The notes under the pieces were generated by a model. That model did no database searches. It worked only from the letters and a program-made list of their open reading frames with translations, and had not been told where the DNA came from. 64,000 nt of DNA from Thiofilum sp. Its GTDB lineage: Bacteria; Pseudomonadota; Gammaproteobacteria; Thiotrichales; Thiotrichaceae. Positions 52,401 through 62,199 of the stretch are shown piece by piece. Location: the NCBI RefSeq assembly GCF_016711335.1, contig NZ_JADJTF010000001.1, forward strand, positions 496,001 through 560,000. The letters run 5' to 3'. Position 1 is the stretch's first letter. Each line of letters opens with the position of its first letter. The position numbers were made by a program, and so were the translations under genes.

Positions 52401-53291
52401 ATGATCTTGCCTATGAATGATCTTGTGACAGCCCGCGTCATTACCCGTTTTGGGGCGGATGTCTTAATTACCCATGCTAATCAGACGATTCGCTGCACGC
52501 CTAAACGTAAACTAGAACACATTGCTTGTGGTGACTATGTAACATGGGAAGAAAATGCTCAAGGCAATGCCACTATTACCACTATTTTACCGCGTACTAA
52601 TGTGCTGACCCGCCCAGACTTTCGGGGCAAACCTAAGAATATTGCCACCAATATTGATCTAGTGATTATTGTGGTGAGCTGGCGTCCTAGTCCTTCGTGG
52701 GAAATGCTGGATCGTTATCTAGTAGCTACTGAGTTGCTCCCTGCTCAAGCGTTGATTGTGATGAATAAAGCAGATTTGGCTGATGAATACGCTAGTGCAG
52801 ACGATTTAAAATGCTTAGCAGAATATGAGCACATTGGTTATTCCATACTCTACACTCAAGCTAAAGAAGGCAGTGGCATAGCAGCATTACGCGCAGCGAT
52901 TGGGGCTAAAACCGCGATTGTGGTCGGACAATCAGGTGTAGGTAAATCATCGCTGGCAGCGCAACTATTGCCTGAACAAGAGATACGTGTGGGTGAAATA
53001 GCCGATACAGGCGAGGGTAGACATACTACGACTAATGCTATGCTCTATGCTTTACCTGAGCATGGTTTTTTAATTGATTCCCCCGGAGTGCGGGATTTTT
53101 CTTTAAGTGCGGTCACCCGTGAACAGTTACAGCAAGGTTATAGCGAGTTTCGCCCTTATCAATTTCAATGTCGCTTTAATAACTGTACCCATGCTCACGA
53201 ACCGCATTGCGCCATTAAACAAGCGGTCGCTGCGCAACAACTACCACCCCACCGCTATGAGCGCTATTTGAATCTATTAGCGAGTTTGTGA
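52401..53291 (+). CDS. rsgA: Ribosome small subunit-dependent GTPase A
   Basis: 296 residues. A GTPase that helps late 30S maturation. The circularly permuted G motifs appear in the order NKADL (G4), VVGQSGVGKSSL (G1), DSPGVRDF (G3). An OB-fold N-terminus and a C-terminal zinc knuckle (FNNCTHAHEPHC) are present. The start is either 52401 or the ATG four codons later; neither has a good ribosome binding site. Confidence 0.95.
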   Translation: MILPMNDLVTARVITRFGADVLITHANQTIRCTPKRKLEHIACGDYVTWEENAQGNATITTILPRTNVLTRPDFRGKPKNIATNIDLVIIVVSWRPSPSWEMLDRYLVATELLPAQALIVMNKADLADEYASADDLKCLAEYEHIGYSILYTQAKEGSGIAALRAAIGAKTAIVVGQSGVGKSSLAAQLLPEQEIRVGEIADTGEGRHTTTNAMLYALPEHGFLIDSPGVRDFSLSAVTREQLQQGYSEFRPYQFQCRFNNCTHAHEPHCAIKQAVAAQQLPPHRYERYLNLLASL

Positions 53292-53382
53292 CATGCTACG
53301 CATCTGACCCCTGCACCGCTTGCCACCAATTATAATAATCCTGCGGCGGGCGGGTTTATTGACTGGTTTAAGTTTGAATGTG

Positions 53383-55305
53383 ATGAAAACAGTAATATTA
53401 ATTCTAGGGGTACTGAGTACTTTATCCACGCCTTGGGTGCACGCGAATGTTACACCTGAACAACGCACCCTATTCCAAACCGCTTATGCAGCGGCTCAAC
53501 AAGGACGCTTTGAGGAAGTTAATACCTATAGTGCTTCATTAAAAAACTATCCGTTGTTCCCTTGGCTGGAATATGAATACTTAAAACAGAACCTGAATAC
53601 CGTATCGGGTGAAAGTATTCTTGCCTTTACCTCACGCTACCCTAATAGCGTAATGAGTGATGAGTTATTTGAGCGTTGGTCTAACCGCTTAGCGGCTGAT
53701 GCGAACTGGACGGGTATCTTAGAATTAATCCCCAGTGATCATCCAAGTGACTCCTTGCAATGCTATCGAGCTTTAGCCTTAGGTAAAGCGGGTAATAGTG
53801 AGCAAAGCATCCAGTTAGCTACCAAGCTAATCGCCACTAAACAAGGCGGGCTACCTGCTCCTTGTACCGAGGTACTCGGCATATTGACCCAGCACAATGT
53901 GCTTTCAGACTATCAACACTGGAAACGTATTGAGCAAGCTATGGAGGAGAATCAAGTTAGTTTTGCTCAAGCGGTTGCTAAATTACTGCCCCTAGATAAA
54001 CAACTTTTGGTAGAGCGTTGGGCCGAAGTGCGGCGCGATCCTGCCACCGAACTACCCAAACTATTCACTGAACCGGACTCTGCTGAATTACGCGATGTGA
54101 TCGTGTATGGCATAAAACGTTTGGTGGCTAAGCAAGAAACTACCGCTCAGACTTTATGGCAACAAGCCCAAGCTAAATTTCCCTTTAATGGCGCACAGCA
54201 AGGTAAGATCCAGAGCGAGTTGGGTTTATGGGAAGCGATACGCCAAAAAAATAGCGCCCTCCTACTATTACGTGCTATTCCTGATCAATATCGTACTCAA
54301 GCAGCGAATGAATGGATGGTACGCATCGCCTTACGCCAAGAAGCTTGGGACGATGTACTCAAAGCGATTAATAGTATGGAAGCTGATATTGCCAATGAGT
54401 CTACTTGGAAGTATTGGAAAGCACGCGCCTTATATGCCTTGGGGCAAGCGGAAACTGCCAGCTCGTTATTTCACGAACTAGCGCCTAATGCTACGTTTTA
54501 TGGTTTTTTAGCCGCTGATCAATTAGGTCAACACTATGCCAAACTTCAGGAGCCTCCACCTGATCGCTCGCAACGTATTAATGGAATTAAACGCCTCGCT
54601 GCATTTGCACGTTGGCAAGAATGGCTGGCGCTAGGAGAGCGTAATAAAGCCCGTCAAGAATGGTTTCGTTTACTAAAAGCGATGGATAGAGTGGGTGTGC
54701 AAGCAGCCGCTCAACTGGCTAATGAAGGGGGCGATTCTAATTTAGCTATTTGGACAGTATCGCGTACTAAAGATTGGAATGCGGTCGATGTACGTTTTCC
54801 GCTGCAATTTGAGGATTTAGTTAAAAGCTCCTCGCAAACTCAAGGTATTAATCCCGCTTGGATTTTAGGCGTGATTCGACGTGAAAGTGCATTTGATCAA
54901 CAGGCTAAATCGTCTGTTAATGCACTAGGTCTGATGCAACTTATGCCCGCTACGGCTAGGCATATTGGTAAACGTTTAGGGCTAACTCTCAATGCTAATG
55001 AAGATATCCTCCACCCCGAAACCAATGTCACGCTAGGTAGTGCCTATTTAAAGGAGATGTACAAGCGTTTTGGAGGCGATTATGTGCGGGCTACCGCAGC
55101 CTATAATGCAGGCCCTGGGCGAATTCCTAAATGGAAACCCGACCGCACTTTACAAGCTGATCAATGGATTGAAAGCATACCCTTTGAAGAGACGCGCGAA
55201 TACGTCCAAGCAGTAATGAGCTACACCACTATCTATGATGCCAAACTGCATCCCGGACACAGTGTGCGCTTATCACAACGCTTAAAACCGATTTCAACGG
55301 ACTAA
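53383..55305 (+). CDS. slt: Soluble lytic transglycosylase
   Basis: 640 residues, as in Slt70. It cleaves peptidoglycan between N-acetylmuramic acid and N-acetylglucosamine in the periplasm. Signal peptide ends near TPWVHANV (residue 21), a long alpha-superhelical U-domain follows, and the C-terminal SLT domain has the catalytic Glu in RRESAFDQQA with LGLMQLMPATARHIG and YNAGPGRIPKW. The ATG at 53383 gives the signal peptide; a longer in-frame TTG start is not needed. It lies seven bases before gspK. Confidence 0.95.
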   Translation: MKTVILILGVLSTLSTPWVHANVTPEQRTLFQTAYAAAQQGRFEEVNTYSASLKNYPLFPWLEYEYLKQNLNTVSGESILAFTSRYPNSVMSDELFERWSNRLAADANWTGILELIPSDHPSDSLQCYRALALGKAGNSEQSIQLATKLIATKQGGLPAPCTEVLGILTQHNVLSDYQHWKRIEQAMEENQVSFAQAVAKLLPLDKQLLVERWAEVRRDPATELPKLFTEPDSAELRDVIVYGIKRLVAKQETTAQTLWQQAQAKFPFNGAQQGKIQSELGLWEAIRQKNSALLLLRAIPDQYRTQAANEWMVRIALRQEAWDDVLKAINSMEADIANESTWKYWKARALYALGQAETASSLFHELAPNATFYGFLAADQLGQHYAKLQEPPPDRSQRINGIKRLAAFARWQEWLALGERNKARQEWFRLLKAMDRVGVQAAAQLANEGGDSNLAIWTVSRTKDWNAVDVRFPLQFEDLVKSSSQTQGINPAWILGVIRRESAFDQQAKSSVNALGLMQLMPATARHIGKRLGLTLNANEDILHPETNVTLGSAYLKEMYKRFGGDYVRATAAYNAGPGRIPKWKPDRTLQADQWIESIPFEETREYVQAVMSYTTIYDAKLHPGHSVRLSQRLKPISTD

Positions 55306-55312
55306 TACCCTG

Positions 55313-56425
55313 ATGCCAAGGCTACCTCACGCTCAACAAGGAATTGCATTACTAACCGCTTTGTTAGTAATGGCTATTGCGGTGATGGTAGCGGCAGCGG
55401 TGATTAGTACTCAGCATTACGATGTCAAAATTCAAACCAATATCCAGCAATTAGAACGGGCTTATCAATACACTAGCGGTATTGAACAAATGGCGGGGCT
55501 GTGGCTGCAACGCGATTTAAAACTGAATCAGACCGATAGCTTGCTAGATACTTGGGCTACCACCTTACCTGAAATGCCGATTAAAGACGGTGAAACCGTG
55601 ATTGGTAGCTTTTCCGGTAAAATGGAGGATTTGCAAGGTTTATTTAATCTCAATACCTTATTAGACGATAAAGGTAATCAAACGGATTTAGGTCAAACTT
55701 TATTTGATAAGTTAATTAAGGCTCAAACCTTACCCGCGCATTTTCGCTTAAGCGTTACTGATTGGATGGATAAAGACAGTGCGACGCAGCATGCGAATAG
55801 TGCGGAGGCAGATTTTTATATGACCAGTAAGCCTGCCTATTTCGCCGCTAATCAACCGTTTGCTGATCCTAGTGAGTTATTTTTAGTGCGCCTTGATTCA
55901 TTAGCGCCTGAAGAAACCCGTAAGAAACTAGATGAACTACTAAAAATCTCTAGCGCTTTACCAAGTAAAGCGTTTACCAAAATTAATATCAATACTGCAC
56001 CCGAAGCATTGTTACAGATATTAGTACCCAATGATGTGCAGATGATTGTAGCGACTAGACAGAACCAACCCTATGATCAAGATGGTTTAAATAACTTTAT
56101 TACAACCACTAGCTCTGATTTAAAAAAAGAGTTTCAATCTATTATACCTAATCCTAATTATAAGCCTGCTCAAGGAGATAAACCTGAAGAAGGCGAACCC
56201 TTTAATAAACTACAATGGTCAAACGTCTTTGGGGTCACTTCCAACTATTTTCGTTTACGCGGGCTTATAAAAATCGGTTCAGTCCGTCTCAATACAATAT
56301 CACTACTAGAGCGCACGGAGAGCGGAGAAATTCGTATCTTAATGCGCCGATTTGAGTACACTACGGAGCAAAACCAAACGCCTAGCGAACTATCACCTTT
56401 AGACTTGAACCAGACTGCTCAATAA
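55313..56425 (+). CDS. gspK: Type II secretion minor pseudopilin GspK
   Basis: 370 residues. Prepilin leader and cleavage region QQGIALLTALLVMAI at residues 8-22, lacking the usual Glu at mature position 5, as is normal for GspK. A GspK domain with NINTAPEALL follows. It caps the pseudopilus tip. It starts seven bases after slt, so it is read from the slt promoter or an internal one. Confidence 0.9.
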   Translation: MPRLPHAQQGIALLTALLVMAIAVMVAAAVISTQHYDVKIQTNIQQLERAYQYTSGIEQMAGLWLQRDLKLNQTDSLLDTWATTLPEMPIKDGETVIGSFSGKMEDLQGLFNLNTLLDDKGNQTDLGQTLFDKLIKAQTLPAHFRLSVTDWMDKDSATQHANSAEADFYMTSKPAYFAANQPFADPSELFLVRLDSLAPEETRKKLDELLKISSALPSKAFTKININTAPEALLQILVPNDVQMIVATRQNQPYDQDGLNNFITTTSSDLKKEFQSIIPNPNYKPAQGDKPEEGEPFNKLQWSNVFGVTSNYFRLRGLIKIGSVRLNTISLLERTESGEIRILMRRFEYTTEQNQTPSELSPLDLNQTAQ

Positions 56426-56435
56426 AACAACCATT

Positions 56436-57662
56436 ATGACCTTACTCGTGCTGCGCCTAAGCGCCCCCAATCAACAAGATATGCCTTACGCTGTATTGAG
56501 TCGTGATGGTTTAACTGCGCCTTGGCAAACAGCGACTTGGGAAGAGCGCAGCAAAATTATTAAGCCAGCGCGTCAGATTATGGTGTTAATTCCTAGCCGT
56601 GAAGTACTGATCACTACGGTTACGCTCAAAACCCGCAATCAGCGCCAACTGGCTCAAGCCTTACCCTTTGCGCTAGAAGAACAATTAATGAATGATCCGG
56701 AGGCTCAACATTACGTCTGGCATAGTCTTAATAGCGAGGAAGGCATTCATCAGGTAGCCGTGATTGAGCATGCCCGTTTACAACAATGGTTGGATTTTTT
56801 ACATCATAATGGTATTGCACCCTTCGCTATTCTACCTGATATAGCCGCTTTACCGTTCACTGAAGGCTATCAGACTGCATGGCTTAATGATCAAGGTCTA
56901 TGGGTAAGGCAGAGTGCTTTGAATGGTTATTACACTTTAGCGAGTACATGGCGCTTACAAATCGCTCAGTGGCTCGCCCAAGGTACAGAAGAAAACCCCA
57001 TTCACCTGCGAGTTTTGGATAACACCCCCCATCTACCCGACACTAGCCATTTAGTTATTACGTATGACACCCCAGAGCAGGCACAACACTTACAACGCCC
57101 CGATGTGCAAAGTGCATTGCCCTTGAATTTAATGAAGGGTTTTAAAACTCAAGCTCACTCACAACTCACTCATTTATGGCAACAATGGCAGGGCGCTGCT
57201 TGGACTGCGGCAGCGACCGTACTGATTGCGTTAGTATTACAAGGCTTAGAAATTCGCAAACTCCAAAACGAAACCGATAGTTTACAAGCACAAAATATTG
57301 CTCAATTTAAAAGCGTATTTCCTGAAGCGGGAGCGGTTGATCCTGCCTTGAGTCTCAATTCGCTGATCCAATCTGAACTCAAGAAGCTTCAAGGTAATAA
57401 GGCTCCTCAGCAAACACCCAGTGCTATACCGCTTTTAAAAACACTAGCACAAGTGTTGCCCCAACAACCGATTACCTTGCAAGCTATTAACTGGAATCAA
57501 AACAAACTCACTTTACGCTTTACCTCTGAATCAACCGCAGTTATTCCAGAGCTGGAAAAAGCGTTAAGCACCGCTTTAAAGCGCGAAGTCAGCATTAATT
57601 ATCAACGGGATGCTAATAAAGTAGTCGGTGAATTTAGTTTAAGCACGGAGCCAGTGGGATGA
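56436..57662 (+). CDS. gspL: Type II secretion protein GspL
   Basis: 408 residues. A cytoplasmic actin-like domain (LALPFALEEQLM) is followed by a single membrane segment near residue 255 (WTAAATVLIALVLQGLEI) and a periplasmic domain. GspL links the assembly ATPase GspE to the inner membrane platform; gspE is not in the window. It overlaps gspM by four bases. Confidence 0.88.
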   Translation: MTLLVLRLSAPNQQDMPYAVLSRDGLTAPWQTATWEERSKIIKPARQIMVLIPSREVLITTVTLKTRNQRQLAQALPFALEEQLMNDPEAQHYVWHSLNSEEGIHQVAVIEHARLQQWLDFLHHNGIAPFAILPDIAALPFTEGYQTAWLNDQGLWVRQSALNGYYTLASTWRLQIAQWLAQGTEENPIHLRVLDNTPHLPDTSHLVITYDTPEQAQHLQRPDVQSALPLNLMKGFKTQAHSQLTHLWQQWQGAAWTAAATVLIALVLQGLEIRKLQNETDSLQAQNIAQFKSVFPEAGAVDPALSLNSLIQSELKKLQGNKAPQQTPSAIPLLKTLAQVLPQQPITLQAINWNQNKLTLRFTSESTAVIPELEKALSTALKREVSINYQRDANKVVGEFSLSTEPVG

Positions 57663-58141
57663 AAACTTGGTGGTATACCCTCGCTCCACGTGAGCGCTTA
57701 TGGGTGATAGTAGGCAGCCTATTAATACTAGCGACGGTATTGTGGTTTTACGCCATTACGCCTTTATTGAGCTATAAACATGCACTGCATGAAAGCCATA
57801 CTGAGGCTTTAGCCAATCAATTACAGCTCAAGCAATTAGCGCCTATTGTGGCCGCTCAAACTCGCCCTGCCCTAGAAGAACCTGTGACCAATGAGAAACT
57901 GGCTTATTTAGTCGAACCGTTATTACAGCGCTACGAATTAGATCGCCCTGAGATTTTAGTGAGCCAAAGTGAAGTGGCGAATGGTGCTGTCAATTTGCGC
58001 CTGCAAAAAGCCCCTTTTAATCAAATTGCGGCACTCTTGGGGGCACTTGAATTGCATCATCAAGCTTATGCCGTTCAATTTAATATCACCCCCACCCCTG
58101 AAGCGGGCTTAGTTAACGCCAATATCACGTTACAACGATGA
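57659..58141 (+). CDS. gspM: Type II secretion protein GspM
   Basis: 160 residues. A short N-terminus (WWYTLAPRERLWVIV), one membrane segment (residues about 15-33) and a periplasmic ferredoxin-like domain: the usual GspM layout and size. It partners with GspL. Overlaps gspL and gspN by four bases at each end. Confidence 0.85.
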   Translation: MKTWWYTLAPRERLWVIVGSLLILATVLWFYAITPLLSYKHALHESHTEALANQLQLKQLAPIVAAQTRPALEEPVTNEKLAYLVEPLLQRYELDRPEILVSQSEVANGAVNLRLQKAPFNQIAALLGALELHHQAYAVQFNITPTPEAGLVNANITLQR

Positions 58142-58941
58142 AAAAAGTAGTAGGATTTTTATTGGTAGGATTAATCAGCTATCTCATTAGCCTAGTCACT
58201 CTCGCGCCGTTAAATTTGATTTGGCCTTATTTACCAAAACCTGAAGGCTTACAAGTGGGAACCGTTGAGGGCTTAATCTGGCGTGGTGAGGCTTATAATA
58301 TTCAACTGCCAATAGCCAATAGTCCGACGCTTCAACGGTTCAACTGGGAATTTCAAGCACCATTACTCTTACAAGGGCAAGTAGCACTTAAATGGGATAC
58401 ACAAGTTTTAGGGGGTACAGCCAGTGGGATTTGCGGTCTCAATTGGCGCACCCAAGTGCACTGTCAAACCCTAGAGTGGGATTTGCCTGCTAATGTGGTG
58501 AAACAATTAGCTCCAGACTATGCCTTTCTTATTCCCGATCTTGCGGGGCAACTGCGCGGTAATGCCTTTGACTTAATTTGGGGACGGCAAGGATTACCAC
58601 AATTTACCGGACAACTCGCTTGGGATAATCCAGAAACGTTGACGGGTATACCGATGAACTTGGGTAAAGCCTTTAAAGTGGCACTTAGTGGTGATGACGC
58701 TGGGATTAAAGGATTTGCCACCTCTGAGCAAACGCCTATTGATATTACGGGCAGCCAAATTAATTTAGCCCCCACGGGACACTATCAATTAGAAACGCTA
58801 ATTCGTGCTACTCCTGAAACCCCAGACCCTCTACGCCAAGGCTTAGATATGATGTTTGGTATGGCACAGGCAGATGGAACTTACCGTCAACTATTAGAGG
58901 GTGACGTAATATTGCCTCCTGCATTACAAAACACACCTTAA
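58138..58941 (+). CDS. gspN: Type II secretion protein GspN
   Basis: 267 residues. One N-terminal membrane segment (VVGFLLVGLISYLISLVTLAPLN) is followed by a beta-rich periplasmic domain (GTVEGLIWRGEAYN; GTASGICGLNW), as in GspN/GspC-N-type proteins. Its exact role in the secretion system is unclear. Last gene of the slt-gspKLMN unit. Confidence 0.85.
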   Translation: MKKVVGFLLVGLISYLISLVTLAPLNLIWPYLPKPEGLQVGTVEGLIWRGEAYNIQLPIANSPTLQRFNWEFQAPLLLQGQVALKWDTQVLGGTASGICGLNWRTQVHCQTLEWDLPANVVKQLAPDYAFLIPDLAGQLRGNAFDLIWGRQGLPQFTGQLAWDNPETLTGIPMNLGKAFKVALSGDDAGIKGFATSEQTPIDITGSQINLAPTGHYQLETLIRATPETPDPLRQGLDMMFGMAQADGTYRQLLEGDVILPPALQNTP

Positions 58942-59276
58942 AATTAAATTAAAACAGCACATATTAATTTTAGACTCTATAATTAGAATAGCTTGATGAA
59001 TCTATAAGCTAATTACTTTATTCTGGTGTCATCAGGGCATTAGATACTGAATATGTTACACAGTATTTAACCATAGTATTAGAGTATCGTTTAGTTCTAG
59101 TGCATATCGTGGCATACTGAGTCACTCCTTGAATTTCTAAGGAGTATGTAGGCTAAACCTGATCGTTTAGCCAACGCTTTTAGTCTAATGCTCAAGAGTG
59201 TTTAAACCCCCTCCGTTAGTTACTAAAAGTCTATTTCTACCCATCTATTACTAACAACCTAGTGAACGATTAGTGT
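58942..59276. other. Intergenic region with two hairpins ahead of a LysR gene
   Basis: 335 bases, AT-rich, no ORF. ACTCCTT (59124-59130) pairs with AAGGAGT (59139-59145); GGCTAAAC (59151-59158) pairs with GTTTAGCC (59165-59172) and is followed by a short T run. They may end transcription from gspN or form a leader of the LysR gene. No promoter was placed with confidence. Confidence 0.5.
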
Positions 59277-60185
59277 ATGAGTCAATTTGACGATTTATTC
59301 TGGTTAATAGAAGTGGCCGATGCAGGCACACTTACAGCCGCCGCCGAAAAAAAAGGCGTCACCGTCGCAGCGGTTAGTAAACGTATCCGCGCCGTGGAGG
59401 AGCGTTTAGGAGTTCGTTTATTAAATCGCAATACCCGTCATTTAAGTTTAACTGAAGCTGGTAATATTTATTATCAGCGGGGCAAACACATTTTAGATGA
59501 ACTTTACCATCTTGAAGAAAATGTGATTTCCACCAGTGAGCGCTTATTAGGTGATATACGTATTAATGCGCCCTTGTCTTTTAGTATTAATAAACTTTCT
59601 AAGTTATTAGTACAATTCCAACAAGAGCACTCTAGTATTAATATTTCCTTACATTTAGATGATCATTTTATCGATGTGCATAATAGTGAATACGATCTTA
59701 TTATTCGCATTGGTAAATTACCGGATTCTTCTATTGTCGCTCAACGTCTAGCCAGTGTTAAATTAGTGTGTTGTGCAACCCCACAATATCTAGCGAAACA
59801 CGGCACACCGCAAACTCCTAATGAGCTAAGTCAGCATAATTGTCTAGAGTATAATCAAATTAATCGTAAAGATCGTTGGTTATTCAAAAAAGACAAAACG
59901 GAGTATGAAATACTCCCGCGTGGACAGTTTAAGGTGAATAATGGTGATATGATTCTCACAGCTATTTTAGAGCATCATGGGATTGGTATATTACCTGACT
60001 TTCTTGCTGAGGAAGCGTTACAATCGGGTGCTATTGTACCGGTTTTAGCCGACTATGAAATGGAAGAGCTAAATGCTTATGCTATTTATGCCAGCCGTAA
60101 TTTCTTACCTGCTAAAATCAAACGCTTAATCGAGTTTCTCCGTGACGAACTATCAGAAGGAGAAAACCACGAACCGATTGAATAA
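59277..60185 (+). CDS. LysR-family transcriptional regulator
   Basis: 302 residues. An N-terminal winged helix-turn-helix (GTLTAAAEKKGVTVAAVSKRIRAVEERL; positions 16-43, shown in part) and a C-terminal periplasmic-binding-like effector domain. It resembles the CrgA/PecT-type subgroup (RLLNRNTRHLSLTEAG). The target is unknown. No divergent gene is adjacent, contrary to the usual LysR arrangement; ubiK follows 19 bases later. Confidence 0.9.
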   Translation: MSQFDDLFWLIEVADAGTLTAAAEKKGVTVAAVSKRIRAVEERLGVRLLNRNTRHLSLTEAGNIYYQRGKHILDELYHLEENVISTSERLLGDIRINAPLSFSINKLSKLLVQFQQEHSSINISLHLDDHFIDVHNSEYDLIIRIGKLPDSSIVAQRLASVKLVCCATPQYLAKHGTPQTPNELSQHNCLEYNQINRKDRWLFKKDKTEYEILPRGQFKVNNGDMILTAILEHHGIGILPDFLAEEALQSGAIVPVLADYEMEELNAYAIYASRNFLPAKIKRLIEFLRDELSEGENHEPIE

Positions 60186-60204
60186 ATAACCTAAGGAGTT
60201 TGTT

Positions 60205-60507
60205 ATGTCTGGTCTTAATCCTTTTGAATCTGTGATTCGCGGTCTTTCAAGCGCTTTGCCTGAACCCTTAAAGGCGATGCAACAGGAGTTTGAGAACACA
60301 GCTAAGCAGGCTCTAGAAGGTGCATTACATAAAATGAATCTAGTCACTCGTGAAGAGTTTGACGTTCAAATGGCAGTATTACAAAAGACTCGCGCAAAAT
60401 TAGAAGCGCTCGAACAGCAAGTAGCCGAGTTAGAGCAACATTTAGTGGCAAAAAATGTTACTCATCCCACTCCTACTAGCAATACTTCCAACGCATCCCC
60501 TACTTAA
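60205..60507 (+). CDS. ubiK: Ubiquinone biosynthesis accessory factor UbiK
   Basis: 100 residues. N-terminal amphipathic helix (FESVIRGLSSALPEPLKAM) and C-terminal coiled coil (LEALEQQVAELEQHL): the small YqiC/UbiK family that helps aerobic ubiquinone synthesis near the membrane. AAGGAG lies seven bases before the ATG. Its stop overlaps the stop of the flotillin gene on the other strand. Confidence 0.9.
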   Translation: MSGLNPFESVIRGLSSALPEPLKAMQQEFENTAKQALEGALHKMNLVTREEFDVQMAVLQKTRAKLEALEQQVAELEQHLVAKNVTHPTPTSNTSNASPT

Positions 60508-62030
60508 GGGGTATCGGAATCCTCAGGTGTAACTTGGCTCTTTGGAGTGGAGTTTACACCTGAGTTTTGAGGGTTTAGCTCTCGTTTGATTCCTTCAGTA
60601 AGCTGATTTAAGCTCCCACCTTTCAGTCCTACCTCATTCAATAAGCTTTCTACTAAAGGTAATTGCGCTCGATAGCGCAAGGCACTATCCACCACTTGAT
60701 CAGAGAGACTGCTAGAGGCAGCACTAGCAGACACCTGCCCACCGCTCCCACCTGCTAGTTGATTCAAACCATCAAGATGCATAATTTTAATGCCTTCAAT
60801 ATTCTCTAAAGGACGTACACTTTCACGCACAATATTCGGTAACTGCTTAACAATTTCTAATTTGACCTGCATAGAAATCTGTTCATTCGAGAGTAAATTA
60901 GCTGCCTCATTTAAAGCGCGTTTACCCGCAGCTTCAATCTCATAACGAATTTTAGCCGCATTCGCTGCCAACTCTTCTGATAAGGCATTAGCTTGAGCAA
61001 TAATACGTTGGCGATCCGCTTCTTTTTCAGCACTAATAATTTCAACAATCCGATTGCGCTCCGCCTCAGCCTTTTCACGAGCAGTACTAATTTCCTCCGT
61101 CACGGCGGCGGCCTCGGCTTTGACTCGATCCGCTTCTATCCAAGCCTCAGCAATACTTTTTTCTAATTGAGCTTGGGTAATCTCCATATCACGCCGCGCC
61201 ATTTCAATCATCGTGGTTTTAGCAAAGGTAATTTCTTCAATCTCGCGTGTTATTTTAGCTTCTTGCTCGGCTTTTTCTTTCTCACGTTCTTTTTGAGCAA
61301 AAAATTCCTGCATATCTAATTCGAGTTTTTTCTTTTCACTTTCTAAGTCTTTTTTCTGAATTTCGACCTCTTTTTCACGCAAAATAAAATTACGCCGTTT
61401 TTCATTTTCTGAAGTAATCTGATCGAGTAGTGTTAAGCCTTGAGCGTCAAATGCATTAGTAGGATCTAAATATTCCCGTGCGGTTTGATCTAAACGGACT
61501 AAAGAAACTGACTCTAGCTCTAAACCATTTTTTTGAAACTCTTGATTCACCGCTTGCTCTACATTGCGTTCAAAATCTTTACGCTTTAAATGTAGTTCCT
61601 GCATTTCCATATTCGAGGCGACTGAACGCAATGCCGCCACGCACTGTTCTTCAACCAATTTCTGTACTTTTTCGGGCGACATAGTCATAGAGCCTAAGGT
61701 ACGAGCAGCATTAGAAATGGCTTCTGGATTCGGCGGTACACGTAAACGGAATTCAGCACTCACATCAACCCGCAAAGGATCTTTAGTAATCAAAGCTGCT
61801 TTATTCGAGCGCTCTACCTTAACCGCAATAGTTTGCATATTAATCGGGGTGGCTTCATGAATCACCGGTAAGACAAACGCCCCGCCATTTAATACAATCT
61901 TTTCCCCACCAAACCCCGTGCGTACAAAGGATAGATCTTTACTGGTACGCTTATAAAACGCTGCCATCGATGCTATTACGACTAGGACTACCATTAATAC
62001 AATGATAAAAAATAAGGTCAGACTATCCAT
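60504..62030 (-). CDS. Flotillin-like SPFH protein
   Basis: 508 residues. One N-terminal membrane segment (LTLFFIIVLMVVLVVIASM), an SPFH/band-7 domain (GFGGEKIVLNGGAFVLPVI and NPEAISNAARTLGS), then a long charged coiled-coil of Glu/Lys/Ala repeats (residues about 220-360) and a Gly/Ser-rich C-terminus. Flotillins organise membrane microdomains. The start at 62030 has GGAAAG six bases upstream; a longer ORF start 12 codons earlier lies before it. Confidence 0.92.
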   Translation of the reverse strand: MDSLTLFFIIVLMVVLVVIASMAAFYKRTSKDLSFVRTGFGGEKIVLNGGAFVLPVIHEATPINMQTIAVKVERSNKAALITKDPLRVDVSAEFRLRVPPNPEAISNAARTLGSMTMSPEKVQKLVEEQCVAALRSVASNMEMQELHLKRKDFERNVEQAVNQEFQKNGLELESVSLVRLDQTAREYLDPTNAFDAQGLTLLDQITSENEKRRNFILREKEVEIQKKDLESEKKKLELDMQEFFAQKEREKEKAEQEAKITREIEEITFAKTTMIEMARRDMEITQAQLEKSIAEAWIEADRVKAEAAAVTEEISTAREKAEAERNRIVEIISAEKEADRQRIIAQANALSEELAANAAKIRYEIEAAGKRALNEAANLLSNEQISMQVKLEIVKQLPNIVRESVRPLENIEGIKIMHLDGLNQLAGGSGGQVSASAASSSLSDQVVDSALRYRAQLPLVESLLNEVGLKGGSLNQLTEGIKRELNPQNSGVNSTPKSQVTPEDSDTP

Positions 62031-62072
62031 GAATACTTTCCAGCCACTATTTCGGGTTAACCACATGCACGA

Positions 62073-62182
62073 GTGACCGTCATTGGATATTTCTGGAGCA
62101 GTCTTGGCGGCAGGGATGCCGCCTTGAAGCGCACAGGGATGTATTCACAGCAACTGCGGAAGCAATATGCAATGACGGTTAC
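62073..62182. repeat. Structured intergenic repeat, family B copy 2
   Basis: GTGACCGTCATTG (62073-62085) pairs with CAATGACGGTTAC (62170-62182), 12 of 13 positions paired. The 42-base core 62090-62131 is identical to 24689-24730, including GGCGGC-AGGGAT-GCCGCC. The terminal stem sequence differs wholly from copy 1 yet is still paired. It lies downstream of the thioredoxin-like gene. Confidence 0.9.
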
Positions 62183-62199
62183 GGATTCATACTGCTACT

